Positions 1 to 12,297 of a DNA stretch of 64,000 nucleotides are shown here, in pieces; within the stretch, counting starts at the first letter, position 1, and each line of letters begins with the position of its first letter. Below the pieces are notes generated by a model. It saw only the letters and a list, made by a program, of their open reading frames with translations. It was not told the DNA's origin and did not search any database. Made by a program: the position numbers and the translations under genes. This DNA is from Mansonella perstans (taxonomy: Eukaryota > Nematoda > Chromadorea > Rhabditida > Onchocercidae). The DNA lies in assembly GCA_037074765.1 (NCBI GenBank), contig JBAMDO010000029.1, forward strand, positions 1 through 64,000, read 5' to 3'.

Positions 1-753
1 TTATGAACATTGCACCTGTTTGAATCTACAGACATCCGTCAAACATAATTGTCCTGGAAAATAAAATTCAATCTCATCAGTCGGAAGAAGTAAACTGAAT
101 CATTTCAAACACTCAAAGTTCCCCCTATTCATTTATTCGTCAGTAACTAAAATTTATCGTAGATAAGTCTTTATTAAATTCATGTTTGCTTCCTTTCTGG
201 TCCTAAAGTTTTAATTTTCAAATTCTTCTAACTTCTATAATAAAGTTCTAATTTTTGAAATCTAAAATCACTGTCCAGTATCTGTGCCCATGTATCAGTC
301 TGTGCCTGCATTTTCATATTAATAATTCTATTCCGTTCTTTAAAAACTCAAGTATCATCTCTATTATTGCTTAATTCTTACTATAGCATTTTATGATAAA
401 TAAAAAATAATATCGAGTTTTGAGACAAAGATAATAGAATGGATCGAGTTTATTTGGTTACAGCTGTTGAACTTAATTCGATAAGTCTGCTATGAATGTT
501 ACTGCTGGGTTCATGTCTTGGATCTTGTTGCTTATATTATACTTTTATTTCCTAGTTTATAAAATTTTTTGTATTCTACTAATGAGGTTTACTTTGATGA
601 AATTGTAAATTAACAAATCCTGTAATGTTAGACTGATTTCTCACAAATTTTATAAAACAAATAAGTATTAGCATTAAGAATGATTTAGTGTCTTATTTTG
701 CTTCTTTCCTATTGCTTCAAAATGAAAAATTTGCTTCAAATGAGAAAAATGAT

Positions 754-779
754 ATCTGTTGCAAAATATTGCAACAGAT
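754..779. repeat. Perfect 11-bp inverted repeat (hairpin)
   Basis: ATCTGTTGCAA at 754-764 is followed after a four-base AATA loop by its exact reverse complement at 769-779. It lies in noncoding AT-rich DNA. A chance origin is possible, and no flanking target duplication was seen. Confidence 0.7.
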
Positions 780-2721
780 CTTAAAATATATTTCAAATTA
801 CCTACTCTTTTATTTTTAATTCAAAATGAAGCTAAGTAGTCAGACTATACAGGTCTTCAGTAGACGATTAGGATCGCTTTTGGCTAGTGATTTCTGATAA
901 CACTGCTATATCCTTTTTTAATGAACTGTTACTGGGCAAAACTTGCATTGATTGATCTGTAGTATTACATAGTATTACACAGTCATCAGCCTTTCGATAG
1001 CTTTCGAAGATGGAGTGGTACAATGCACCACTTTTTCGTCATTTCTTTAAATGTTTTTATTGAATCGCTTCAGAAGTCCTGCTTTCTTCTCTATCAATAC
1101 TATAAATATCTCTTTTCGAAGTTATTTGAAGTCTTTAGCGATTTCGGTCTTTAGAAAATTTAAATGAAAAAAATTTTATTGAAAAAATTTAATTTTTAAA
1201 TTTCTGGATAAGAATTTGTTTTTATAAATTTTTAAGTCTTTCAGATGTCCCGTTAAATTAGTGAAAGTTTGAAAATTTTGGATATCACATTAGAAAAATA
1301 TCCCTCAATTGATTAGATGCTTTTTTCTAGTAGAAACAATCCATCACTCGTACAAAAATAATTTTTCATACCTTTTCATTTCCGTTATAAATAATTCTTG
1401 CACTTCTAAAATCTTAAAAACCACTTTGCACAACTTTTTTTTAATATTTAGAAAAAGTTCAAATTGTTAACATACACATGTATTGCATAACCGCTAACTA
1501 TTGATGATTCTACTTTAAAGATATAACAGTAAGTAGTGCACTGATAAGTCAAGAAATATGCTGTGAAAATAGTTCATCGATTATTTCTACTTATATTTAA
1601 TAATTTGCATCACAAAAAAAAAAAAAATAATTACTGTTTTTTCTTTCAAAAATATTTTAAAACTTGCGCAGTGATTTTAGTAATAGAAATAAGCATCACT
1701 TCTAATGTTGTAAAGGCATACATCGCCGAGAATAGTAACATGACTAGGTTTCTCAATTATCGCTTAATAATTTAAACGATCCATTGAATCTGACTGTAAC
1801 AATTGTTTTGTATAATCTCTTGTCTTTTGTCTCTGTCTACTCCAATTTTATTTAGGATTTTGATTATTCGAGAAGATTCGAAAGTAAAATAAATCTCAGA
1901 AAGTAAATGGGATTGAGAAGAACGATTGATAATATCAGCTATACACTGAAAAAAAACTTCATTTTAATAAATGTTAGCAAATCGGTGATTCGACGGGCAA
2001 AGTTGATTTTATCATTAATTGGAAATCTGTTTCATAGTATAATTACTAATTTACAAATATTTCTTTAACAATGCAAAGTTTACATTGCAAACCAAACCAA
2101 TTTTTCCCTTCTGTATCTTAAAATCTCAAGAATACTTCAGAATGCTACCAAATTTACCGATACAAAAAATAAAGATTGATCAAAATAAAATCATATATTT
2201 TCAAATATACTTATCTTCGATAGCATGATACTTGTGAATTGAAAAATTCAGAAACGAAGTTTTCGAAATATTAGCTGATTGGATCTAAGAAATTTTTCGA
2301 TGTTTGAGATATTGAGATTTGTTCTATAAATATATTCAACAAAATTTAAAAAAAGGTTTTGTTTAAAGGAAATGCCAAGTGATGAAACATTTATCAGAAA
2401 AGAGGAAGAAAAGAAACATATGGCCTATATTTATATCTTAACAACCAGGAAAATTATTTCATTAAAGTTAGTGGGTTAGAGGTAATTATTGTTAATCAGA
2501 GATAATCATTAAAGTTAATGGATCAGAGGTAATTATTGTTTTTACCACTATCCCTCAAACAAGTAATAAGTGGAGAACTTTGGTTAGCTGTGATCTGTGT
2601 CCTGTTATCACCGATATTCAGCGAAATAACTAACAAAAGATATAGAAAATGATAGATTTTCATTAAACTTTTACACTGTGCATCATTGCAGTCAATAAAA
2701 TTGATTGTTTGCTTGTTCCAG

Positions 2722-2828
2722 TAGGTAATCCTTCTAATGAGGGAACAATACCGCCATATGTTGTCGTTCCTAGAATTGAAAGTGAAGCGTACATCGACCG
2801 TTTCTTTTCTCAGACACTGATTGGTTGA
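2722..2828 (+). CDS. Candidate terminal exon, unassigned
   Basis: After the acceptor GCTTGTTCCAG the frame that starts with a split codon reads GNPSNEGTIPPYVVVPRI..., 35 codons, ending in TGA at 2826-2828. The composition (P, V, E, D, R, few K/N/F runs) is much more protein-like than the surrounding AT-rich frames. The opposite strand is also open over this stretch, but with poor composition. I could not find the preceding exon, which must leave one base. No family was recognised. It may be a real last exon or chance. Confidence 0.25.
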
Positions 2829-3401
2829 ATTCTGCCAAATAATTTTTGATATTTTACGCAAAAAAAGTGGTCGTAACAAGAATTACGGAAATCAGTGCTT
2901 AGGAAAGTGAAGCTAAAGGACAATGGATAGTATAGACCGTTTGATGTTGATCCGTTATACTCATTGAAGATTTCTTCCCGGACTGTTTTCTGGTATTATT
3001 TTAAATTATTGCAAAGTAGCAAAATTAACCACATTAAAAGATGAAGATCTATTATTAGTCTTTGAGTAAAGGATTTAGATTTCAGTCTTCAAAACTGCGA
3101 AATTCAGAGCTATATGGAAATAAAATCGAGGATGTAACTGATATTGTCACTTTCACAACATAATATTTTGAGCTAATAAGAAACAAAATTCCAAATCATG
3201 TTTTCCAATGATAAATTATATTCTATTTTTTCCCTTTTTCAAGTATTGCAGGGAGTTGTCCTCCAAATAGTTTTTTAGCTGGTACAATTTAGCACTCAAA
3301 TGTTCACACTGTAAAACAGAAGTGAGTCAATAATAAGACTAAAGTTCCTATAAATTTCTAAGGACGATGCAAAAGTTTTTTTCAAACAAATTGCACAAAT
3401 C

Positions 3402-3529
<128 letters not shown>

Positions 3530-3908
3530 GGAAGCCTAGTACTTAAATTCTGATTAATATGGCTTGTTAAAATGCTTACCAAAATTCAAAAACTTAGTGA
3601 ATATTATGGTTTTATCATCTTCAAATTAGTGAAACTTTTAATTTGTGCCCTCAAACTATTTTTTTTCCTTTTTTCCTTTTTTTCTATTTTTTTCCATTTT
3701 TTTATTTTTTTTCTTTTTTTTTGCCTATCAAAAAAAATCAATCATGTGTTTTAATTTAGAAAAAGGAACTAGTTTCATTTTATTAATGTAATATGTATTT
3801 AAAAATTTTTTCAAACTGTTTAGTTATTATGAAGTCTAATTATAACATTGCTTTTTAATTTTTTAATTCATGTGATATTATTTCCCCTCCGTCATCTGAC
3901 TGTCACAG

Positions 3909-3988
3909 ATGCATGTTACATGATATTAATCGGCGCAAATGGCACCATTAGCCAGAAGGCATTACCAATGTTTCCCAGTCATACTTGA
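3909..3988 (+). CDS. Candidate terminal exon, unassigned
   Basis: A strong pyrimidine-rich acceptor (TTATTTCCCCTCCG...CTGTCACAG) precedes a frame reading ACYMILIGANGTISQKALPM and ending HT-TGA at 3986-3988. The local GC content is clearly above its surroundings. The codon at the start is split, so an upstream exon must leave one base; none was identified. The whole 3,900-4,080 block could instead be a noncoding RNA, although no tRNA A/B boxes were found. Confidence 0.25.
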
Positions 3989-6616
3989 ATGAGCAATTTT
4001 TCAACTAGTGAGGAAGAGCCACTTCTCTTTGCTAGACTTATGCTACGACAGTGTGGCGAAGCGGGTTTAATGGATGGTTGAAATACTATACAATTTATGT
4101 ATAATATTTCTGCAAGGGAAAAATATCATTTTTTAGGAATGTTTTCTTATTTATCTCTATTAAGCATTCTTTTTTGGAGCATTATAACTTTCTCATCTTC
4201 ATCCGACAGATCTTTGGTCAGTTTACGGAATTTTGCGCATATAATGTTTGGAAAGAGTGTTTTTATCATAGTTTTCGCTCATGATTATAACATCAGCATG
4301 ATCAGTACTGAAGAGAGAGTGTATGATATGAACAAATTGTTCTGTTGTAGGCATAGAATTGCGATTCAGTTACAATACCCCAGTATTATTATTATATTTA
4401 ATGCAAAAAATTAATTGGTCATTTTAGTTGTTATCTTTTTGGCGCATTTTTTACAGCACTGTGATACTTTGTTTTCTTTTATCCAAAGGAATTCTTTCAA
4501 TTTGAATGAAAGAAATTCAAATCATGAATTAATAAAATTTTTCATGTTTTTAATTATCAAGACTGCTTTTTTATCATTTTTATTATTCATTTCATGTTTT
4601 TGCGTTTGTTTTTAACCCTGCTTTAGTACACTGTAGAAATACATCAACAGTTTAAACATGCAAACAACAACGAATTATTATGTTAATAATGCTTACAACA
4701 TTGTTTTTTCTGGTTATGAGATTTTTTGATGAGAAAATGTAGATTGTAGCTACCAAGTCAGTATTATATATCTTCCGGCATTCTAATGCCATATTGACTC
4801 GGGCACATTGAAGCTTCCAAATTTACAAGTAGAAAAGCCCTTCGCCTTTTTGCAATACCGCGGTAAACTCTCTTCGCTGTCATTTTGATTGAAACGGAAA
4901 AGTTTTTTATATTTCACTTAAACAAGATATTTCTTCACTTGAAAGTGACTATCAATCAAATTAGTTGTGGCAAGACTCATAAAAATTGCTCTGAACTTCT
5001 AAACTAAGCAAAGCGTGGAATAGAAATATCAGCAATTAATTCCATATCCTCTTCTGGATGACGCATATTGCAGATCTTTTAGTTTCCTATTACTCTCATT
5101 TTGCTCTTCTTTCCTTCTCTTACTGAATCCGATATGAATATTCGTAATGATAAATCTGACTTTCTTGTAGATCATTTAAAATAGAAATTGATCCAGTTTT
5201 CTTCAAACGTAAATTATCTTTGCTTTTATGTTTTGCTCGGTTCTATTTTATTAATTTTTGACTAGCATTGACTTGCAGCCTTCTTCTAGAACCACGCACT
5301 TCAGAATTACACTTCGGAATTTTCTAATACGACTTTCATCCAGAAAAACTACGCTAGAACTTCTTCATTTTACCATTATTCCGCACTACGTGATGCTGAA
5401 ATTGGGGGAATGTCTGAGCTCAGAATTTCGATAATATGGATATCGGATCCGTAAACAATCGATTAAAAGAAAGATAATATGCGAAGAGACAGAGAAATAT
5501 ATTCACTAAAATGAAAAATGCGGAATAAAATGGAGCGGCAAAAGCAAACCTCTCGGAGAAACCGAAATGCAGTCAAAATATTGTTAATATTCGTTTCCTC
5601 ATATTTTACCTCCCATACCCATTATATAACTCACGCGAGCAGTTCTGTTCACCGATGTGCCTATATTTTGTTCACATATTTCAGTTCTGTTCACATGGTG
5701 CCTATAGAAGGTGACGTTTCTAAAAATTTAAAAATTATAGATTTAAAGAAGTTTAAAGATTTGAAAGTTCGAGGATTAAAGATTTTTGATGACTTGGAGT
5801 AAGATTTTCCAGGACATAAATGGATCGCAGATTCCATAATTAGAGCTAATTGATCTGGTTTTTCATCTCTTCATTTTCCAGTCCATTTTTTTCCATCATA
5901 TTCTAACACAGCTTCAGTTCTGTCCACCGCTTCCTTTCAACTTTATTTTATATTCTCATCAGCACTTTCATTCAAGTATTTCTCTTAATCATTAATCACC
6001 TTTTGTTGCATTGTTTAGTGTTGGACATTAATTAACATCAGTCGAAATTCAGAAGTTTTTATTAATTAACATCAGTCGAAATTCAGAGTTTGCGAGATCT
6101 GCTGATGAATGTCTAGCAATTTGTCTTTCGACCGGTGAATTCAAAATTCAAGAAAGTGCCAAACTTTAAAACTTTTTTCTAGTCTTTAAAAAACTTTTTC
6201 TTTCTAACTCGAAAAAAAAGTAAAGAAAAGTAAAAGAAAATCGCATGAAAAATCGTAGGTTTGAAACCGATGAATCGGTCCATGTAAATGTTTGCAAATA
6301 GTTCTTCAAGATAACGTTTCATCTCTCAGCTCATTTTTTTGATGAATTTACTTCAGCGTTAACTTCAGTAATCATTTCTGAAAAGCGTTCTGCGTATCCA
6401 ACCTAGCATTTGTTTACTCGAAGAAATTAACTGATTTTTCAACATTTGTGAAATTACCACATCCTACTTTCTCTTTCGAAATACCAACAATTAGCTGTTG
6501 CTCAGGACTCGTCCACATGATTTATTCTTCAACTTTGATTTGATGGAATTTTTTTTGTGTTTAAATGATAACAATAACATAGCTTGAAATAAAAATAAAT
6601 ATGTTTAGCTAGATCG

Positions 6617-6743
6617 ATGATTCGAAAGTTTTTCAAATACTTGATTTTACTGGCTGCTTTGGCATCATTTGATGGTGCCATCTATCATCATTTCTATAGC
6701 TTCTGTCGACTAACTGCTATTAACTTTATCACTTTACTAGTCG
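6617..6743 (+). CDS. Possible first exon encoding a signal peptide
   Basis: An ATG at 6617 opens a frame reading MIRKFFKYLILLAALASFDG and onward: a basic N-terminus, a hydrophobic core and a small-residue cleavage region, the layout of a secretory signal. It runs to a GTTAAG donor at 6744. A downstream acceptor (TTACAG at about 7173) would continue in phase for 14 codons to a stop, giving a peptide of about 57 residues. There is no known family and support is limited to the signal-like start. Confidence 0.25.
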
Positions 6744-7855
6744 GTTAAGATATGTGGAAAGAAATAATTTTCATGTTGAAATAATCCACGACAACAACAT
6801 GCGAAACATAAAGTAGAAAAAATATTCTGATTTATGGCATTAATTATTCAGGCAACTGCTAAAATTTTCACGTTATGATATATTTTTGACACTCCACATT
6901 GCACTTTCTGTAGAGTGTTCTGATCTTCAAATTTAATTTTCCTCCTAATAATTCTATAGTTTGAAATTTCACTTCAAAGATATAAAGTTTTAAAAAAATT
7001 GAAAAAACAAATAAATGGAAAAAGTTTTTTCAATATCACTGTGTATCATAGTTGTTTTAGAATCACATAAATTTCTAACGTTTCAAGTCATTTTTAAAAT
7101 GTTCATTGGCTGCTTTTTTGCATTCTATCAGTTTTGATTATAATTCGCTGTAGAATCTTGATAGAAAAATTACAGGAAATTGTTTTGTTGCCTCTCAAGT
7201 CCTACTTCCAAGTTTATGATCAAGCTCTGTGAATACAGAATGTTGATTGACTATTGTGACCATATAGCGTTACTACCACTAATCCGATTTCATTTTCCCC
7301 ATTTTTCTTTATGTCTATTTCATTGTCCTCTTTTTATTCTTTCCCTCATGCTGTACCGATATTAAATTCTTCTGGAAAAATTCATCCTTATGATAGTGCG
7401 CGGAAAATCTAACAAAATATGGAACGATAACTGTTCTTTACTTCTCACGAATTAATAATAAATTTTTAAAACGATTTTATTTAATGGGAAACAATGGGAG
7501 ACGATAGTATTAAATTGATGACTTTCAAGATAAGTAAGCTACGAGAAATAATCATTTATTTACTCTTCAACATTTTCCATGAAAAAATTAGTGAGTTCCT
7601 CCTCACTGCACTAATTTGGGATATAGCACTCTGCTAATCCTGAGGGTGAGAATAAATCAATATTTTCTAAATAAGTTAAATTCTAATTAATATTTTTCTA
7701 AATAATAAGTTAAATTAAGCGTTCCTTATGTGAGTGAGGAAATTTCTGTGATCAAAAAAGAAATTAGTGCAAATCGAATAGCTCAGTAATCAAACTACCT
7801 CTTAAAAGAATTTAATCTGTATTTTCGTGGCTGAATTTAATTGTTTCCTATTCAG

Positions 7856-8015
7856 CTCCTAGGCACTTCCATAATCTTGATTCCTTTGGGATTTTTTTTA
7901 ATCGGACGTTTTCTTCCCATGAATTCTCGAAAAAAAAAAAAGAACTTGTTATCAATAGAAACAAATAGTATTACGATAGATGGCGGAGAAATGAAGACAG
8001 GAAATAAACATCAAC
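7856..8015 (+). CDS. Possible exon with a membrane segment upstream of the 8.4-kb gene
   Basis: Acceptor TTTCCTATTCAG and a consensus donor GTAAGT (8016) bracket 160 bases that read LLGTSIILIPLGFFLIGRFL, then a basic NSRKKKKN stretch and a polar tail. This is a hydrophobic helix with positive residues on one side. It could be an upstream exon of the membrane protein at 8428-9133, but the phases only agree through an extra exon (8250-8331) with a weak GTGGCT donor, so the connection is uncertain. Confidence 0.35.
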
Positions 8016-8427
8016 GTAAGTGTATGATGTTCAGAGAAATTATCTTACTGATCGTGGGAGTGAACAAGATAATCTGCGGATATTAACTCCAATCTACCAG
8101 ATATTTGTCTGGCTTGCACTGCTTGAATTTTCAACAATTTTTACTTTATTACACTATTTCGATATCATTACTTTGAGTTTCATCTTGTTTAAAATGATTA
8201 TCGTTGATATTTCAGAGGAAAATTTCTTTTGATATGTTACTTTTAACAGGAATGTTCTGTTTCAAAGTAGCAAAAGATCTGAATGTTGATATCAGCATAT
8301 CATTAATGAAACAAAAATATGATTTATTTCAGTGGCTTAAGAGATAACATAAACGATATTGTAAAAAGATTAGGAGTAAACATATAATTTGACTAGCAAA
8401 AATGTCATTCGGGTCATCAACGTTTGT

Positions 8428-9133
8428 ATGCTGCTTTTAATTACAATATCCGTGCTCTTCATTTACACTGTCGTACTGATTGGTTTCTTCATGGGATGGT
8501 GTGCTCTGATACCAATGATGTTTCATCCAAGGAAAGAAATTCCATTTTGTGCGGTGAAATCACCAAGACGGAGTACCAAATATGGCGATGTTGAATCCAC
8601 CATTTCTAGCTCGTCAGTTTTCTATTTATTATTAATGTTTGAGATTTCACTGTTGGTTATTAATTGGAAATATACTTGATTTATTAATGTGGTCAATTTA
8701 ATTCAGATTATAAATTTGGTTTCGCATTTTTTATATCTTAATGTTTTTTAGATTATCAGCGAAATGTGCACAACGAATTTTTGAGTCAAGGAAAAAACCG
8801 GAACGGAGATATTCATCAAATAACATTAGGTCACCGCCATTAAGCGATTATCTCCATGCCAAATATTCACTGCCTCCCCTAAAAATTGATTTTGTTGCAC
8901 AACAGGTAACAAAAGTCAATGAATTCACATAATTTTGAGTTTTATTTTAATTAAGATGTGATCGTAGACTAATGCTTCTTTGTTCACTTTGATATTTTCA
9001 GACATATTTTAAGCAATATTTACGTACGCCCGCTCATTTATGCATAAAGAAGATTTCGTTATCAAAGCCAATACCACAAAACAATTCATTGCAATCAGCA
9101 TCAATTGCTCAAAATGAAACTATTCTTGTGTAG
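8428..9133 (+). CDS. Membrane protein of unknown family, three exons
   Basis: Exons 8428-8612, 8752-8905 and 9002-9133 join in phase. The first donor is GTCAGT, the second GTAACA, and the acceptors are TTTTTTAG and TATTTTCAG. Together they encode about 156 residues. The N-terminal part is one long or two close hydrophobic helices (MLLLITISVLFIYTVVLIGF then a second run ending LIPMMF). The rest is a basic, serine- and proline-rich tail (...CAQRIFESRKKPERRYSSNN...) without motifs I recognise. ATG 8428 is the first in-frame methionine. The open frame extends a little upstream to a possible acceptor at 8396, so more 5' exons may exist. No function is proposed; it is likely a nematode-specific integral membrane protein. 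Confidence 0.6.
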
Positions 9134-11742
9134 AATATTGTTCGTGTTTTCATCCTCTTTTCATTTTTGAGAGAAAAAACAAACTTGCCAAAAAATTGAA
9201 AAATGTGGTCCAATAAGGAAACACAAAAATGAGAATATTCATATAAATAGGAAGTAGATGGCGCGTTTTCTCAAACCCATCTGATCGCAAAGAGCTGTCA
9301 TACTGATCAGAACTTGTTTATCGCTATATTAACAGCTGCGAATGTCAATTAAATTTGAGGTTCTAATATCTTTAATGGTTGAAATTCTACGATGATTATT
9401 CTTGCAAAAATTCCAATTTCAATTGATGGCAAGTATTGGACATTTCCATTAACAGACATTCTTTTTATGAAAATAACGAAACAGTTGAATTTTTAACTTT
9501 TGAAATTCTTTTAATTTTTTTGAAACTAATGTACAATTGTTTGTTAACAGTTCCGAGTAATTTCTTTCTAGCTTGGTAAATTCTGTATCTCTTGGAAATG
9601 CTAGATGTAGGAAGCAGATGTTGCGGAAGCATTTCATGCGAAAAATCGAATTCTGAGATGCTTGAAAGAAATTTCTTGGAAGAGTCAATGATAGAACAAA
9701 GTGCGTCTTATATTATAATCATAATTTGTCCTCAATTGCCTCAAGCTGTATCGACGGTAGAAATCATTGTCAAATGTACGAATTTTGTTAATTGTTATCA
9801 GTACTTTCCACGTCTTTACTCTTTCTAAGCCTTACTTTTTATTCATAAATATGTTCATCAATTTCTTTACTTCAAAATTGCAATGAATAAAAGCAGGCTT
9901 CATTGTAAATGATATATTTATGAACAGTTGGGCTACGGATTCTCTGATCATCCACCAGTTATTCGCAGGTTATAGATCATCAGTGCTTTTTTCTTTGAAA
10001 AATGGATATAACTTCAAAGACAGAGAATCGATGATCTAGATCCGCAGAATTTATCGGTTGGGAACAGTTGATAATGACCATATCATTAACGCATAAAACA
10101 TCAGGTTCCTTTGCATCATTCAATAGCTTCCCGATTTGTTGAAGTTCTTTCTAATATTTATAAGATTATGATGAGATTGACTGTGGTAAAAGAAAGCCGG
10201 AACTTCTTGTTGATTGGTGGGAAATACTCCTACAGATTTCTGAGATTACCTAGTCTTTTAAATGACTTTCGCATTCATGTGAGTTCGAAAGTTTGGTTTT
10301 GGACTTTACCAAACTTTCGAACTCTGTTCAAAAGCTATTGTCAATTTGCTTTGTGTTTGCATTTCAGACCGTTTAAATGAGGCCTTAACATCACTGCATA
10401 ATACTTTACTTTTGGCTTTAGCGTATTATGAAGAACGTCTTTCTTCCTGCTAAAAATGTTATTTAAAACAGCTCAGTACTGCGTAGTTTGTCCAAAATAT
10501 GCTAAGTTCAGTTTGAATTTAGTAAAGTAATAAAATTTTGTAAATACTAAAGTATAAAATAATCTAAGAAATTATGATAATGAATCAGCAAAGGATAAAA
10601 CGATATTTTGATTGTTATAGCATTTGAATTCATTTATTCATTTAATACAAACAATGAAAACTAGCATACGATTATATCATGTTTTTTTTTGATTTCGAGG
10701 CTTCTGTTTGTGTTGAATTAGTTCTCAGCTTATTGAGATTTATTGGAGCTGATGAATTGCCACTCTGTTTAATAAATTAATATCTTGATTATGTTCAAAT
10801 TTATAGCAAATGCAATTAAGTGATTCTTAATATTTGTAGGTAAATTATGGAATAAAGAATTTCTGTGTATTCTCAGTATCCTTTCATTTACTGATTAAAC
10901 TTCCGTTTCTGTCTTCCTATTTTCATTGCTTCATCTATCTAACAAAGGGTTCAAAAAATATGAGATACTAAGAGTATAAACATAAAGACTGAAATGACCC
11001 TACTGTCATCACTGGAGGAATTCTTCACACTCACATTGTATACTTCAAAAACGTACCACCCGCTTCATCACCTCTTCATGACCCCAATACTTCTTCTACT
11101 TGTCACTTGGATCATACCATTTGTTACCCAAGTATCCTTGCAACATTCAAATAGAATGTTATTTCTTTCCCATTACTTCCCTTAGATGAAAATATGACAC
11201 TAAAACGTTACTTCGTTGTCTTCGATAGGTTGTTCCGATTGCTTCTTTTGCGAGCCTTTTGTAATTCTCGAGCCTGACTGACTATGTATGGTTTTTTTTG
11301 CTATTATCTGCTTCCTCAAACTACTTTGTGTTGATTCTACTTTTTCAGCTTCTTTACACTCTTCATTTTTTCGTTTATTTTTCTAAAAGTATTACTACTT
11401 GGTTTATTTCTTGGTTACTATTCTTTGTTCATTACTAATTGCTGATAGCAAAAAGTATGAAGGCTGCAGCACTTGTGCACTATTTTATAAACATATGCCA
11501 CGGAAGTTTTAAAGAATCAGAAAAATGCTAAGTTAGGAAAGTCAGAATGATTATTATAAGTTTGAATCGTAATATCTGAATGGCTTGAAAAAAAAAAAAA
11601 AAAAAAAAAAACTCATGAAATCTAGCCTTCAAAAAATTCTGTACGATTGAATTTGTCATATCATTGTCACATCGAATCGTTATATTTATGATTTTTGAAA
11701 AATAAACTAGAAACGTCAGCCTATATAATCTTACTTTCTTTC
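9134..11742. other. Intergenic, no supported gene
   Basis: Apart from a 17-bp perfect hairpin at 10281-10324 I see nothing I can support. Open frames near 9449-9828 and 10994-11185 are open on more than one frame or strand, without splice signals or recognisable motifs. An AATAAA at about 9887 might serve the upstream plus-strand gene but is 750 bases past its stop codon. Confidence 0.5.
10281..10324. repeat. Perfect 17-bp stem, 10-base loop hairpin
   Basis: GAGTTCGAAAGTTTGGT at 10281-10297 is exactly complementary to ACCAAACTTTCGAACTC at 10308-10324. A perfect stem of this length is unlikely by chance at one given site. It could be a small foldback or MITE remnant, or a transcribed hairpin. 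No longer terminal repeats were found around it. Confidence 0.85.
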
Positions 11743-12274
11743 CTAGGATAGAAAGGGAGGAAGGGCAGCTAATATCATTAAAATGTAGCTGATGCTGATG
11801 CAATATTCTGCAATAATTGCAACAGAATCAATTGTGGAAGGATCGAGGATTCTAATCTCAATGATGACCTGAAGAGCATCGGAGGAAGCCGCTTCTGGTG
11901 TTGCTTTCAGTTCCATTGGTGCCTTGTTCCCGATATTATCAAGCTCTACATCCAAGTCTACGTCCACTTCTTGCTGCTGCTCTTCGGATAAATCTAATTT
12001 GAATTTTCGTACCTACAAATTTCTTCTTTTCATCAGATTTTGTTATCATTCAAAGAACGAAGATTTTTCAATTGCATTGCTTTGATATTGAAGGAACAAC
12101 TTTTTTAGTATCCACTTAAATTTTTTCATTTCCTCAAATTATTTACTATTTTTCAAAGTAAACTTTTTTATTTACTTCAGGCAAGGAAACAATTTTCGAA
12201 TCTTTTGCTCCATCTTTCCTTTCACTTTTTTTCTGTGTGCACATGATCACTATTGCTATCATCATGATTATCAT
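11743..12274 (-). CDS. Small secreted protein with GPI-signal-like C-terminus
   Basis: Exon 1 is 12274-12176 and exon 2 is 12012-11743; both junctions are phase 0 with a GTAAAT donor and a TTTGTAG acceptor, giving 122 residues. The N-terminus MIIMMIAIVIMC is an uncleaved or cleavable signal. It is followed by a charged region (QKKSERKDGAKDSK) and an acidic stretch rich in E, D and Q (SEEQQQEVDVDLDVELDN). The last 25 or so residues are hydrophobic and end at the stop, as in GPI-anchor signals. A TTTTCTTCAG acceptor lies nine bases before the ATG, fitting spliced-leader addition. No family was recognised. A secreted or surface-anchored acidic peptide is inferred from topology only; the tail could also be a plain membrane anchor. 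Confidence 0.65.
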
Positions 12275-12283
12275 TTGTAATAA

Positions 12284-12297
12284 CTGAAGAAAATCGA
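12284..12297 (-). promoter_or_regulatory. Likely spliced-leader acceptor of the small secreted protein gene
   Basis: On the minus strand GATTTTCTTCAG precedes a nine-base 5' UTR and the ATG at 12274. A strong acceptor with no matching upstream donor is the usual mark of SL trans-splicing in nematodes. Confidence 0.5.

Noticed and set aside
2523..2879. 118-codon minus-strand open frame
   Set aside because: Poor composition, and it overlaps a more protein-like plus-strand terminal exon candidate at 2722-2828.
4097..4615. Adjacent hydrophobic open frames of 105 and 66 codons
   Set aside because: Low-complexity F/I/S-rich translations of AT-rich DNA, with no splice sites, signal-cleavage pattern or family resemblance.
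9449..9828. Overlapping open frames on both strands (79 and 78 codons)
   Set aside because: Both strands are open at once, no splice signals are in phase, and there is no recognisable motif. The minus frame has a helical look (FTKLERNYSELLTNN) but that is not enough to call.
10994..11185. 63-codon plus-strand frame and a second open frame reading DPTVITGGILHTH
   Set aside because: Two frames are open across a C/T-rich stretch, and the more protein-like one has an in-frame stop just upstream with no acceptor to start an exon.
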